Below, in pieces: positions 16,687 to 25,276 of a DNA stretch of 48,052 nucleotides. Under the pieces are notes generated by a model. The model was not told the DNA's origin. It saw nothing but the letters and a program-made list of their open reading frames with translations, and ran no database searches. The translations under genes and the position numbers were made by a program. Position 1 is the stretch's first letter; every line of letters begins with the position of its first letter. The stretch is taken from assembly GCA_030147925.1 (NCBI GenBank), contig JASBUK010000049.1:1-48052 (forward strand), read 5' to 3'. This DNA comes from Trueperaceae bacterium. GTDB taxonomy: Bacteria > Deinococcota > Deinococci > Deinococcales > Trueperaceae.

Positions 16687-18371
16687 AAGGGGCGCTGCAT
16701 TATTACTGGCTTTTCGTCATCCTGAGCTTAGCAGGCTTTGCTTTAGGGCAACAAAGCTATCCGCTTGAGCAGCTTACACCCGGTCAAAAAGGCTATGCCG
16801 TCACCGCCGGGCCGGGTAATGTGCTTAAGAGTTTTGATGTTGAGGTATTGGCCCTGCAAAACGATGACGGTTTAGGCTTTCCGCTGGTACTAATTGAGGT
16901 CAGCGGAGAGTTTATCGAGCAGTTTGGCGGCGTGGCGGCAGGCATGAGTGGCAGCCCGGTCTATCTACCCCTGCAAGGCGAAGACGCTCTTTTGGGCGCC
17001 ATTGGTTATACCTTTCCCAACAGTGATTTTCGTCTGGCTTTAGTTACACCCATCGAAGTTATGCGCCGCAACCAGGCATTTTCAACGACCAAGCTCAGTC
17101 CTTTTGGTTTGGAACGTTGGCCCCGCTCAGAGGCCGTAGCGGTGCGCACCCCGCTGCTGTTTTCCGGTCTTTCCGCTCGAGCCAGCGAAAGTCTTGCGGA
17201 ACTTTTTAGCGGCGGCCCCACAGAGCCTTTCCCTGTACAAGCCGGTGGCGTCAGCTCTGCTTTTGATAATGATTATGTGCTCGAGCCGGGCAGTGCCATT
17301 AGCGTGCAAATGGTACGCGGCGACATCACCATTGCCGCAGTTGGCACGGTAACTACTGTAGAAAACGATAAAATTCTGGCTTTTGGTCATCCCCTGCTGG
17401 GCCAAGGAGCGGTATCGTTTGCACTGGCACCCGCTTATATCTCCTATATCGTGGCAAACAAAGTAGTGCCCTTTAAGCTGGCCAACAACGGTCAACGTGT
17501 CTTAGGCAATATCAACCAGGACCGGCCCTATGCCGTCAGTGGCAACCTCGAACAAACACCGGATTTTCTCCCGGTGGCTTTAACTATCAACGGCCCTAAG
17601 GGCAGTGAAACCAAGCGTTTTGAGCTTAGCAACGACGAGCGCTATTATGCGCCTTTATTAGCAGCGGCCAGTCTAGAGGCGCTGGATGAAAACCTAGAGG
17701 GGCGCAGTGGCGGCAGCGCCGAACTCGCCTGGGAAATTAGCTTGAGCGATGGCGACACCGTGCGCGTGCTCGAGCAGGTCTATGACCCAGCTGACATTGC
17801 CACGGCAATTGCCCGGGTGGCGGCGGCTCCGCTGGCTATTTTGGCCGACAACAACTTTGCTAAGCCGGAAATTACACGTCTTAACTTAAATATCAGCTAT
17901 CAGGATAACTTGCGCTATGCCGAAGTTGTCGAGGTGGTCGCCGAAAACGATAACTTAACGGCAGGCGATACCCTCAGTCTTTACGTGCGGCTACAACCCT
18001 ATCGCGCAGAACCCGTCGTTAAGACCATCCAGATACCCTTAGCCGAGGATATCAGCGGTGAACTTAAACTGACTATTCGTGGTGGGTTCGAGCCCGAAGC
18101 AAAAGGTGAAGATGACAATGCCCGCAAAGAACCCATACTGTCTTTTGCAGAGTTGCTGCTGAGCTTAGAAGAGCAGGTACAGGCCAGCGAACTGGTGGTA
18201 GAGACTTTTGTAGACGGCAAGTATCGGCGCTTAGAACGTCTGGCTCTACCCTATCCCATTAGCGGTTCAGAGCTACTGTCTGTTACGGTCTCCGGTATAG
18301 ATAACAATCCGGAGCCAGGCGAGGCCCCGGAAAAGCAAACTACAGCAGAGCAGGAAGACAACAATGAATAA
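16683..18371 (+). CDS. SpoIVB-type (peptidase family S55) domain protein, exported
   Basis: The protein has 562 residues with an N-terminal signal/anchor (~7-22, ending ALG). LTPGQKGYAVTAGPG then FGGVAAGMSGSPVYL (residues ~82-95) gives the S55 serine motif GMSGSP. AVGTVTTVENDKILAFGHPLLG places His236 in the family's FGHP motif. The remainder is a beta-rich C-terminal half ending in a polar, acidic tail. In Bacillus SpoIVB the histidine motif precedes the serine motif; here the serine comes first, as in related exported proteins of Acidobacteria as I recall them. Protease activity is therefore plausible but unproven. Its stop overlaps lpxD by 8 bases, so it belongs to the lipid A operon and may act on envelope assembly. 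Confidence 0.75.
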   Translation: MKGALHYYWLFVILSLAGFALGQQSYPLEQLTPGQKGYAVTAGPGNVLKSFDVEVLALQNDDGLGFPLVLIEVSGEFIEQFGGVAAGMSGSPVYLPLQGEDALLGAIGYTFPNSDFRLALVTPIEVMRRNQAFSTTKLSPFGLERWPRSEAVAVRTPLLFSGLSARASESLAELFSGGPTEPFPVQAGGVSSAFDNDYVLEPGSAISVQMVRGDITIAAVGTVTTVENDKILAFGHPLLGQGAVSFALAPAYISYIVANKVVPFKLANNGQRVLGNINQDRPYAVSGNLEQTPDFLPVALTINGPKGSETKRFELSNDERYYAPLLAAASLEALDENLEGRSGGSAELAWEISLSDGDTVRVLEQVYDPADIATAIARVAAAPLAILADNNFAKPEITRLNLNISYQDNLRYAEVVEVVAENDNLTAGDTLSLYVRLQPYRAEPVVKTIQIPLAEDISGELKLTIRGGFEPEAKGEDDNARKEPILSFAELLLSLEEQVQASELVVETFVDGKYRRLERLALPYPISGSELLSVTVSGIDNNPEPGEAPEKQTTAEQEDNNE

Positions 18372-19374
18372 AGCCTACAACAGCCTAGAACTTGCCACTC
18401 TCCTAAATGGCCACTTAGAGGGCGAAGCGAGACCAGTCACCGGTCTGAGTTCGTTTCAGCAGCCACGCCAGGGAACGGTTGTAGTTGTTAACAATTATGA
18501 GCAAATTGCCGCGCTCGAGCACGCGCCTATCAGTGCTCTTATCATCCCTGAAAGCCTCAAAACAGAGAGTTCCCAGCCGCATATCCAGGTTGGCGACACG
18601 CGCTTAGCCTTAGCAAAACTCAGCGCTATCTTTGCTCCTGAGTTTGGCACGTCGGCAACCGTCAGCCCGCAGGCACAAATTGACCCCAGCGTTAAAATTG
18701 GTCGTGACGTAAATATAGCCCCAGGCGCCATCATCGGCGCTGATAGCGTTATTGGCGACCGTAGTTTCATTGCACCGGGTTGTGTCATCGGCCAGGGGGT
18801 CAGCATGGGTAAGGACTGTGTGCTGCACGCCAACGTCACTATCTATGACGGGGTAGAGCTAGGCTCGGGCGTCATCTTGCACAGTGGTGTGGTAATCGGC
18901 AGCGACGGCTTTGGCTATGCCCTAAACAAGCAAAAAGCCATAAAAATTCATCATCTGGGCAGCGTGGTCATAGCCGACGACGTGGAAATCGGCGCTAATA
19001 GCTGTGTAGATCGCGGCACGCTAAACGCCACCAAGATTGGTGCGCGCACCAAAATCGACAATCTTTGTCAGATTGGTCACAACGTGCAAATTGGCAGCGA
19101 TTGCCTTATTGCTGGCCTGGTAGGCATTGCCGGTAGTACCGTGCTGGGTAATAACGTACAAGTAGGCGGCGGCGCAGGCCTGGCCGATCATCTTGTGGTT
19201 GGCGACGGCGCGCAAATCATCGCCCAGGCCGGTGTCTCAAAAAACATCCCTGCCGGAGAAGTCTGGGGAGGTTATCCGGCTGAACCCTTTAAAAAGTGGA
19301 TGCGCAAACGCTATTTAGTGAGCAAGCTCGAGCAAATCTGGCAGTTTGTAAAAGGAGCCAATAAGCATGATTAG
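18364..19374 (+). CDS. lpxD: UDP-3-O-acylglucosamine N-acyltransferase LpxD
   Basis: LpxD adds the second acyl chain to UDP-3-O-acyl-GlcN in lipid A synthesis, in the cytoplasm. The 336 residues show the N-terminal uridine-binding domain (~1-100), the hexapeptide-repeat left-handed beta helix (I/VG..-type repeats, ~100-300) and a C-terminal helix. IGHNVQIG carries the catalytic histidine at residue 239, the same number as in E. coli. YGYALNK-like SDGFGYA is also present. The start overlaps the S55 gene, with AGGAAG just upstream. Its end overlaps lpxC by 8 bases. Confidence 0.96.
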   Translation: MNKAYNSLELATLLNGHLEGEARPVTGLSSFQQPRQGTVVVVNNYEQIAALEHAPISALIIPESLKTESSQPHIQVGDTRLALAKLSAIFAPEFGTSATVSPQAQIDPSVKIGRDVNIAPGAIIGADSVIGDRSFIAPGCVIGQGVSMGKDCVLHANVTIYDGVELGSGVILHSGVVIGSDGFGYALNKQKAIKIHHLGSVVIADDVEIGANSCVDRGTLNATKIGARTKIDNLCQIGHNVQIGSDCLIAGLVGIAGSTVLGNNVQVGGGAGLADHLVVGDGAQIIAQAGVSKNIPAGEVWGGYPAEPFKKWMRKRYLVSKLEQIWQFVKGANKHD

Positions 19375-20170
19375 CGGTTATGGTTTACACAGCGGTGCTC
19401 CTTGCCGGGTGCATCTTCATCCGAGCGAAGGTGCCGTTCGCTTTCGCCGTGGCAAAACCGAGATTCTTGCACGTTTAGAACAAGTCGTGGAAACAAAACG
19501 CTGCACCACGCTGGGCACCGACAGCGCGCGGGTCAGTTTAGTCGAGCACTTGCTGGCCGCCCTTTATGTCGCTGGCTGGTGGAAAAATCTGGTCATAGAG
19601 GTCAATGCCGACGAGCTACCCATTCTTGACGGTTCGGCGATTTCCTGGTTTGAAATCATCAACACGCTGGGCCAAGCACCGCCAATGCCACCTAGCTGGC
19701 AGCCGGCCGAACCCTTTACTTTGATCATGAGAGAGAGCCGCCTCTCACTTAAACCCACAGCCGCGCCCCTATCGCTAAAGGTAAGTATCGACTTTAAACA
19801 CCCAGCCATCGGCAAACAACAGTGGTCCGGAGAACCGGGTGATTTTCAGCAACTCTTAGCCGCCCGGACCTTTGGCTTTTTAGGAGAGCTTAATACACTG
19901 CGCGCCCAGGGTTTGGCAACCGCAGCCAGCTTAGAAAATGCTATTGTTTTTGACGATGAGGAGGCGGTCCAAACCTTGCACTATCCTGACGAACCGGTAA
20001 GGCACAAAGCCCTCGACGCTATTGGCGACTTGTTTTTATTGGGCCGTCCGCTTAGCGGGGAGTTAAGCATCGAACGTGGCTCGCACAGCACCCACATTGA
20101 ATTTATGCGGGAGTTGCTTGCACAGCAACCTTCTGCTTTAACCACCAGCATGACGAGCAGCGCACAATGA
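19367..20170 (+). CDS. lpxC: UDP-3-O-acyl-N-acetylglucosamine deacetylase LpxC
   Basis: LpxC is the zinc deacetylase that commits precursors to lipid A. At 267 residues it is shorter than the usual ~300. Zinc-ligand positions are visible: EHLLAAL (His61), RHKALDAIGDL (His213 and Asp217) and the later catalytic histidine in GSHSTH (His240). ELPILDGSA is the conserved substrate segment. AAAGGAG precedes ATG 19367. It overlaps both neighbours by a few bases (ATGA with the next gene), so it is part of a compact operon. Confidence 0.94.
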   Translation: MISGYGLHSGAPCRVHLHPSEGAVRFRRGKTEILARLEQVVETKRCTTLGTDSARVSLVEHLLAALYVAGWWKNLVIEVNADELPILDGSAISWFEIINTLGQAPPMPPSWQPAEPFTLIMRESRLSLKPTAAPLSLKVSIDFKHPAIGKQQWSGEPGDFQQLLAARTFGFLGELNTLRAQGLATAASLENAIVFDDEEAVQTLHYPDEPVRHKALDAIGDLFLLGRPLSGELSIERGSHSTHIEFMRELLAQQPSALTTSMTSSAQ

Positions 20171-21144
20171 GGCAGATAAACGTCGCCGTTGTCGGCTATG
20201 GCGTCATGGGTAAACACCATGCCAAAATTTATGCCGCGCTACCGGACGCCAACTTAGTGGCGATAGTAGACCCTGACAAACGTCGCCGCGCCGAGGCCGT
20301 AACGCGTCACGCCCGTCCCGTTTACTCGGACACCACAACCATGCTAAAGCGTGAGCGGATCGAAGCGGTCAGCTTAGCCGCGCCGACCAGCACTCACTTT
20401 GAGTTGGCCAAAGAGCTTTTAGAAGCAGGTATTCATGTCTTAGTGGAAAAACCCGTTGCCACCAGTGTCGCGCACGCGCAGCAATTAGCCGAAATAAGCC
20501 GCCGTTTGGGCCTGGTGTTGCAGGTAGGGCATATCACACGTTTTTACAGCGCCGTGCAGCTTTTAAGCGAACACATCCAGCAGCCTTATCTGCTCGAGGC
20601 GCGGCGGCTCAGCCCCAAGGCCCGCATCAAGGATGTCGGGGTCATACTTGACTTGATGATTCACGACATCGACATCGTGCTGGGCTTGGTCCAAAGCGAA
20701 GTTCGCGACACCAGCGTCGCCGGGCATATTCTCAACGGTAGTCCTTTTGAGGATGTGGCAGCCGCGCAAATCGTCTTTGAGAACGGTTGTATCGCCCGGT
20801 TTCTAGCCAGCCGCGTCGCTCCGGATGCCGAACGCACCCTGGTGGTGGCCGAAACACAACAGACGCTGAGACTTGATTTTGCCAAAGAGCCGCATACCGA
20901 GGTCGGTATCTACCGACCGATTAATGATCCTTCAGGTAACAATCATGTGCAGATGGATCGCACAGTAGTGCACGAGGACAATCCCTTAAGCAAGGAGCTC
21001 GAGCACTTCCTGGGGCGCATCAAGCGCAACACCCCCCCGATTGGCACTCTGGATGATGATTTGCGTTCGCTCGAGCTGGCCACGCGCCTAATAGCCCAAC
21101 TGAAGTCGCAAAGCGCTGCGCCACTGGTTCCTTCACTAGTCTAA
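20167..21144 (+). CDS. Gfo/Idh/MocA family NAD(P)-dependent oxidoreductase in the lpx operon
   Basis: The Rossmann start INVAVVGYGVMGKHHAKIYAALPD, the EKPVA motif (VLVEKPVATS, ~residues 94-103) and the DLMIHDIDIVLGL motif place this 325-residue protein in the family. Members in lpx clusters (GnnA type) oxidise the 3-OH of UDP-GlcNAc as the first step to a 2,3-diamino sugar in lipid A. A GnnB-type aminotransferase, needed for the second step, is not in the window, so the role is uncertain. It begins inside the lpxC stop codon. GCTCGAGC occurs twice near its end (20997 and 21069). Confidence 0.85.
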   Translation: MRQINVAVVGYGVMGKHHAKIYAALPDANLVAIVDPDKRRRAEAVTRHARPVYSDTTTMLKRERIEAVSLAAPTSTHFELAKELLEAGIHVLVEKPVATSVAHAQQLAEISRRLGLVLQVGHITRFYSAVQLLSEHIQQPYLLEARRLSPKARIKDVGVILDLMIHDIDIVLGLVQSEVRDTSVAGHILNGSPFEDVAAAQIVFENGCIARFLASRVAPDAERTLVVAETQQTLRLDFAKEPHTEVGIYRPINDPSGNNHVQMDRTVVHEDNPLSKELEHFLGRIKRNTPPIGTLDDDLRSLELATRLIAQLKSQSAAPLVPSLV

Positions 21145-21179
21145 AGCGCCGTTTTTAACTGTTAGGGTAAACTACCGTC

Positions 21180-21602
21180 ATGAACGCTGTCGATATCCAC
21201 GCAATCTTGCCGCATCGCTATCCGTTTTTGCTGGTGGACGCTTTTGTCTCGCAAGAAGGCGACCGCTTTGAATGCCTAAAGAATGTAAGTCATAACGAAC
21301 CGTTTTTTCAGGGCCACTTTCCCGCCGAGCCGGTGATGCCCGGCGTACTTATCATCGAAGCGCTGGCACAGGCCGCCGCGGTGGGCTTGGCTGTGCGCGA
21401 GAAGCTGGCAGCGGGTCAGATTGGTTACCTAGCGGGCATCGAGGAGGCCAAATTCAAACGCAAGGTCGTCCCTGGCGATCAACTTAGACTCACCGGTAAA
21501 ATCCTGCTCTTCCGGCGGCGTCTGTGCAAGGTTGAGGCCGTGGCCTTAGTAGGCGAAGAAGTGGCTACACAGGCGCAACTTTCCTTTGTCTTTGCCAACT
21601 AA
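21180..21602 (+). CDS. fabZ: 3-hydroxyacyl-[ACP] dehydratase FabZ
   Basis: FabZ dehydrates 3-hydroxyacyl-ACP in fatty acid elongation and competes with LpxA/LpxD for the same acyl-ACP pool. The 140-residue hot-dog protein has LPHRYPFLLVD and the active-site stretch FFQGHFPAEPVMPGVLIIEALAQ, with His46 and Glu60. It lies 35 bases after the oxidoreductase. TAAACT at 21168-21173 is 6 bases before ATG 21180 with no clear ribosome site, so it may be transcribed separately and leaderless inside the cluster. Confidence 0.95.
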   Translation: MNAVDIHAILPHRYPFLLVDAFVSQEGDRFECLKNVSHNEPFFQGHFPAEPVMPGVLIIEALAQAAAVGLAVREKLAAGQIGYLAGIEEAKFKRKVVPGDQLRLTGKILLFRRRLCKVEAVALVGEEVATQAQLSFVFAN

Positions 21603-21610
21603 AGTCAGAT

Positions 21611-22378
21611 ATGCTTAGCAGCTCGAGCACCATTCATCCTTCCGCTATCATCAGCCCCAATGCCCAAGTTGCCGCCGATGTAAAAGTAGGCCCTTTTGTC
21701 GTCATCGAAGAAGACGTGGTGGTTGAGAGTGGCAGTGAGCTGCTCGCCGGCACCATCTTGCAAAGCGGCAGTCGCATTGGCCGAAATTGCCGCCTGGGAC
21801 CCTATGCCACCGTGGCTGGTGAGCCGCTTGATAACAACTTTAAAGGCGAAAAGAGCTACGCCGTTTTAGAGGATCAGGTGGTCTTGCGCGATTTTGCCAC
21901 GGTGCACCGCGCCACCGGTGAAGAGGCCGAAACCCGAGTCGGTAGCGGCAGCCTGCTCATGTCTTATACGCATGTCTCGCATAATGGCCGAATCGGCAAG
22001 CAGGCTACTTTGGTTGGCAGCAAGCTGAGTGGACACTGTCAAATTGGTGATTATGCTTTTATCAGCTATGCCTTTTTGCATCAGTTTTGCCGGGTGGGGG
22101 CCTATGCTCTGCTCGGCGGGCAAAGTTACGCCGCCAAAGACGTTTTGCCCTTTAGCATAGCGCAGGGCAACCCCAGCAAACATTACCGTCTTAATAAGGT
22201 AGGGCTAAGGCGTCGGAGTATCCGTGGAGAACGTTATGACTTGCTCGAGAAGGGCTTCCGCGCTTTCAGGCAGCAAGACTGGCAACAGTTAGCAGAGCTG
22301 GCCCAGGCTAGTGAGGACGTTACAAGCATGCTTAAATTCAAGGCCGAATCTAAGCGCGGCCTCTGTGGTTTTGCTTAA
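21611..22378 (+). CDS. lpxA: Acyl-[ACP]--UDP-N-acetylglucosamine O-acyltransferase LpxA
   Basis: LpxA catalyses the first acylation of lipid A synthesis. The 255 residues contain an N-terminal hexapeptide-repeat beta helix (~1-185) and a helical C-terminal domain. MSYTHVSHNGRIG carries the catalytic histidine (His124; His125 in E. coli), and LHQFCRVGAYALLGGQS, the family's HQF segment, follows. PLDNNFKGEKSY matches the GxPQDxKxxGE-like substrate loop loosely. Its stop codon shares one base with the next gene's start, so translation is coupled. Confidence 0.93.
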   Translation: MLSSSSTIHPSAIISPNAQVAADVKVGPFVVIEEDVVVESGSELLAGTILQSGSRIGRNCRLGPYATVAGEPLDNNFKGEKSYAVLEDQVVLRDFATVHRATGEEAETRVGSGSLLMSYTHVSHNGRIGKQATLVGSKLSGHCQIGDYAFISYAFLHQFCRVGAYALLGGQSYAAKDVLPFSIAQGNPSKHYRLNKVGLRRRSIRGERYDLLEKGFRAFRQQDWQQLAELAQASEDVTSMLKFKAESKRGLCGFA

Positions 22379-23565
22379 TGGAAGCAGTTCTGGTCAGCAA
22401 CGGCCCTGGTGAGCTCTACACCTGGGTCAAGCCCGTTCTTAATGAGTTACGACACCGCGATCCAAATATTAAAATAAGCATCAGCTTAATCCCCTGTCAA
22501 TTTGCCAACGGCAACGAGGCAGAAATTGCCAGAACCTTTGGCGCAGATGTGGTAAGCAGCGCTCAGGATTTCATGCGCTTTTTGAGCAGCAATCGCCTTC
22601 CTGAAGGGCTTGGTGAGAGTCAAGGTTTTGTCCTTAGCTTAGGCGGCAACAGCAACATGGCGCTGAGGCTTGGTAACAAGCTGGCTTATCCGACCTACCG
22701 CTACAGTTTTGAACCATACTGGAATGTCCGCTTTAAGAAGGTCTATGCGCACGATGAGCGTTTGCTGCACAAGCTGCGCCAACGGGGTGCGCCCAGTGAA
22801 AGGATCGAGCTCGTCGGCAATCTTGTAGCCGACGCCGTAGAGCACAGTTCACCGGTTCTAGCCCCAGGAGAGCCGCATCTGCTGCTCATCCCCGGCAGCC
22901 GCGAGCGCATTGCCGTTCATCTGATTCCCTTTATGATCGCTCTGGCTGACGCTCTGGGCCAAAAATTGCCTAGAGCACGCTTTATCTGGCCGGTAAGCCG
23001 TTTGCTCAGCAAAGAAGCTATAAGCGCCGGCATAGCCGGTCAAAATATGGCTACCGCCGACAGCCTGCCCGGACAACTTAAGGGAGATTATGTGCTGACG
23101 CCCAACGGCACAAAGCTCGAGCTGGTAGCCGAAGCAGAACGTTACGCGCATATGTGCAGCGCCGACTTAGCCGTCACCATCCCAGGCACCAATACGCTCG
23201 AGCTGGGCATTGCCGGGGTTCCCAGCATCGTCATTCTGCCGCTTAACAAACCCGAACTTATCCCCCTGGATAACGCCGCTCACTGGCTCGCTTATATTCC
23301 GGGTATCGGCAAACTCTTAAAGAGTCAGGCGGTAAAAAACCTGGCCGCACGCATGGCTGTTTCTCTGCCCAATCGCCTAAGCGCTCAGGATTTGATGACG
23401 GAACTAAAAGGTGAGATCAAGATTGCTGAGCTAGCCGACCAAACCTTGACGATGCTAGCGGACCCGGCTGTACTGGCCCGACAAAGACAGCAACTTTTAG
23501 AAACCATGCCCCGCCCTGGCGCAGCCGCAAAAATGGTGGCAAGCATCATGCGGGATTTTGCTTAA
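22378..23565 (+). CDS. lpxB: Lipid-A-disaccharide synthase-like glycosyltransferase
   Basis: The 395 residues follow the LpxB/GT-B pattern: VLVSNGPGELYTWVKPVLNEL at the N-terminus, LLLIPGSRERIAVHLIPFMIALADAL in the middle, and VTIPGTNTLELGIAGVPSIVILPLNKPELIPL at the nucleotide-sugar-binding end. It is divergent from Proteobacterial LpxB; the N-terminus reads SNGPGELYTW rather than AGExSGD. The position directly after lpxA and before an MsbA-like exporter supports the condensation of UDP-2,3-diacyl-GlcN with lipid X as its role, but a related glycosyltransferase function is possible. GCTCGAGC occurs twice. Confidence 0.8.
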   Translation: MEAVLVSNGPGELYTWVKPVLNELRHRDPNIKISISLIPCQFANGNEAEIARTFGADVVSSAQDFMRFLSSNRLPEGLGESQGFVLSLGGNSNMALRLGNKLAYPTYRYSFEPYWNVRFKKVYAHDERLLHKLRQRGAPSERIELVGNLVADAVEHSSPVLAPGEPHLLLIPGSRERIAVHLIPFMIALADALGQKLPRARFIWPVSRLLSKEAISAGIAGQNMATADSLPGQLKGDYVLTPNGTKLELVAEAERYAHMCSADLAVTIPGTNTLELGIAGVPSIVILPLNKPELIPLDNAAHWLAYIPGIGKLLKSQAVKNLAARMAVSLPNRLSAQDLMTELKGEIKIAELADQTLTMLADPAVLARQRQQLLETMPRPGAAAKMVASIMRDFA

Positions 23566-23574
23566 CAGACACAG

Positions 23575-25242
23575 ATGAAAGCCCCTTCTTTTCCATCCCT
23601 GCTTTTGCCGCGCTCGAGCCTTGCGCTTGCGGGCATGGTCACGGCGGCACTGGGCGCGCTGTTTCGGGTGGCTATAGTACCCTTGCTGGTTCAGCCGCTG
23701 GTTGACCGTGTGTTGGTCCGGGGTGAGTTGACCGCGCTGCCTCAGGTGCTTGCTCTGGGGGCAGTGCTCGTTGTGGCCGGTTCTTTGTCTCTGTGGGCGC
23801 AAGATGCTTTTTTTGGCATAACCGCCGCCCAAGTTAGCGCCCGCTGGCGCGAAGGTGTTTACCGCAACTTGCTCAAGCAAACCCTAGGCCCACAAAGCAG
23901 CAGCGGCGGCCTAGCCAGTCGGCTGCTCACCGATCTTAAAGATATTGAGCTTTATATCCAGTTCGGCTTAGGCAGCTTAGTCGCGGAGTCGCTGACCCTG
24001 CTGGGCATTATAGCCGTGCTTTTTTACAGCAATGGCTCCGCTACCCTTTATCTCTTGCTTATGAGTCTACCGCTACTGCTGACTCTAAGCGCCACAGGTC
24101 GGCGCATCGAGCGTGTCTCACGCCAAACCCAAGCCGGTACCGAAGCCGTGGGTGCGCATATCCAAGAGGGTCTAAGACAGCAGGAAGTAGCCAGGGCTTT
24201 TGGCTTAGAGGCGTTTTTTCTGGGCCGTCTGGCCCCGGTCAACCGTAACACCGAGAAGGCTCAAGGCCGCCGCGCTCTTTGGGCCGGACTGCAAACACCA
24301 CTTACGCAAGTTTTGGGTTTTGCTGCGCTGGCCGTGCTCTTGCTCATCTTGAGCCGTAGCATCGTGGCCGGTGCCATGAGTCTTGGTGAAGTCACTGCCT
24401 ATATCACGCTACTGGCGCTCATTGCCACCCCGGCACAACTCTTGCCCAAGGCTTATGCGCTACTGCAACAGGCGAAGGCCGCCAGTAAACGTCTTCATGA
24501 ATTGCGGCACAAAACGGCGTATGAAGAAAAAACAGATAAAGAACATCTGCTAATGAACAGCAAAACTCCCATTATCGGCCTGGACAAACTCTCCTTTTCT
24601 TATGAGCGGGAACTGGTGTTGGATAAGCTCACGGTAAAGTTTCAGGGCCCTAGACTCATCGCCTTAACCGGAAACAGCGGCACCGGCAAATCCACCTTGT
24701 TAAAGCTCCTGCTAAGGTTACTAAAACCCGGCGAGGGTCGCATCCTTTTGGGTCAACAACCACTAGAAGACTATGCCGAGCAGGACTTGCGCCGGATTAT
24801 TGCCTATGTGCCCCAAGACAGCAGTTTGTTTAGAGCCAGCATCCGAGATAATCTGCTGCTGGGGCGGGATTATTCTGATGTGCAACTGTGGCAAGCACTC
24901 GATGCCGTACAGCTCAGTCAGGCGGTCAAAGCGCTACCAGAACAGCTTGACTACCTTTTGAGCGAGGATGGCACGGGGCTCTCCGGCGGACAACGTCAGC
25001 GTTTAAGCGTGGCCAGGGCGCTCCTAAGCGAGCCAAAGGTTTTGCTTTTAGACGAACCCAGCGCTAATTTAGACGCACTAAGCGAAGCTGTCTTGGTACA
25101 GACACTCAAACAGCAAGCAGCAAAACGCCTGGTTCTGGTAGTGGCGCACCGTCCGGCGCTGATTGCCGCCGCCGAGGAAGTCTATGAGCTTAATAATGAT
25201 GGCGCACTACAAATTTCTCAGCCTAATGAGGTTGGTAATTAA
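23575..25242 (+). CDS. MsbA-like ABC transporter (fused permease-ATPase)
   Basis: Residues ~1-300 hold six membrane segments of the exporter type. Residues ~330-555 form the ATPase with LTGNSGTGKSTLLKLLLRL (Walker A), LSGGQRQRLSVARALL (signature), VLLLDEPSANLD (Walker B) and VVAHRP (H-loop). The location at the end of the lpx operon, 9 bases after the lpxB-like gene, points to flipping lipid A core across the inner membrane. The sequence alone does not distinguish MsbA from other half-size exporters. A strong palindrome follows the stop. Confidence 0.87.
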   Translation: MKAPSFPSLLLPRSSLALAGMVTAALGALFRVAIVPLLVQPLVDRVLVRGELTALPQVLALGAVLVVAGSLSLWAQDAFFGITAAQVSARWREGVYRNLLKQTLGPQSSSGGLASRLLTDLKDIELYIQFGLGSLVAESLTLLGIIAVLFYSNGSATLYLLLMSLPLLLTLSATGRRIERVSRQTQAGTEAVGAHIQEGLRQQEVARAFGLEAFFLGRLAPVNRNTEKAQGRRALWAGLQTPLTQVLGFAALAVLLLILSRSIVAGAMSLGEVTAYITLLALIATPAQLLPKAYALLQQAKAASKRLHELRHKTAYEEKTDKEHLLMNSKTPIIGLDKLSFSYERELVLDKLTVKFQGPRLIALTGNSGTGKSTLLKLLLRLLKPGEGRILLGQQPLEDYAEQDLRRIIAYVPQDSSLFRASIRDNLLLGRDYSDVQLWQALDAVQLSQAVKALPEQLDYLLSEDGTGLSGGQRQRLSVARALLSEPKVLLLDEPSANLDALSEAVLVQTLKQQAAKRLVLVVAHRPALIAAAEEVYELNNDGALQISQPNEVGN

Positions 25243-25256
25243 GCTTAATTGGCAAC
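25231..25256. terminator. Palindrome between convergent genes
   Basis: AATTAAGCTTAATT (25237-25250) is a perfect 14-base palindrome overlapping the end of the exporter gene, flanked by GTTG (25231-25234) and CAAC (25253-25256). The stem could act as a bidirectional terminator between msbA-like and the minus-strand phosphatase gene. There is no T-run, so the call is weak. Confidence 0.3.
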
Positions 25257-25276
25257 TTCAAACATTAAGCAACTCA

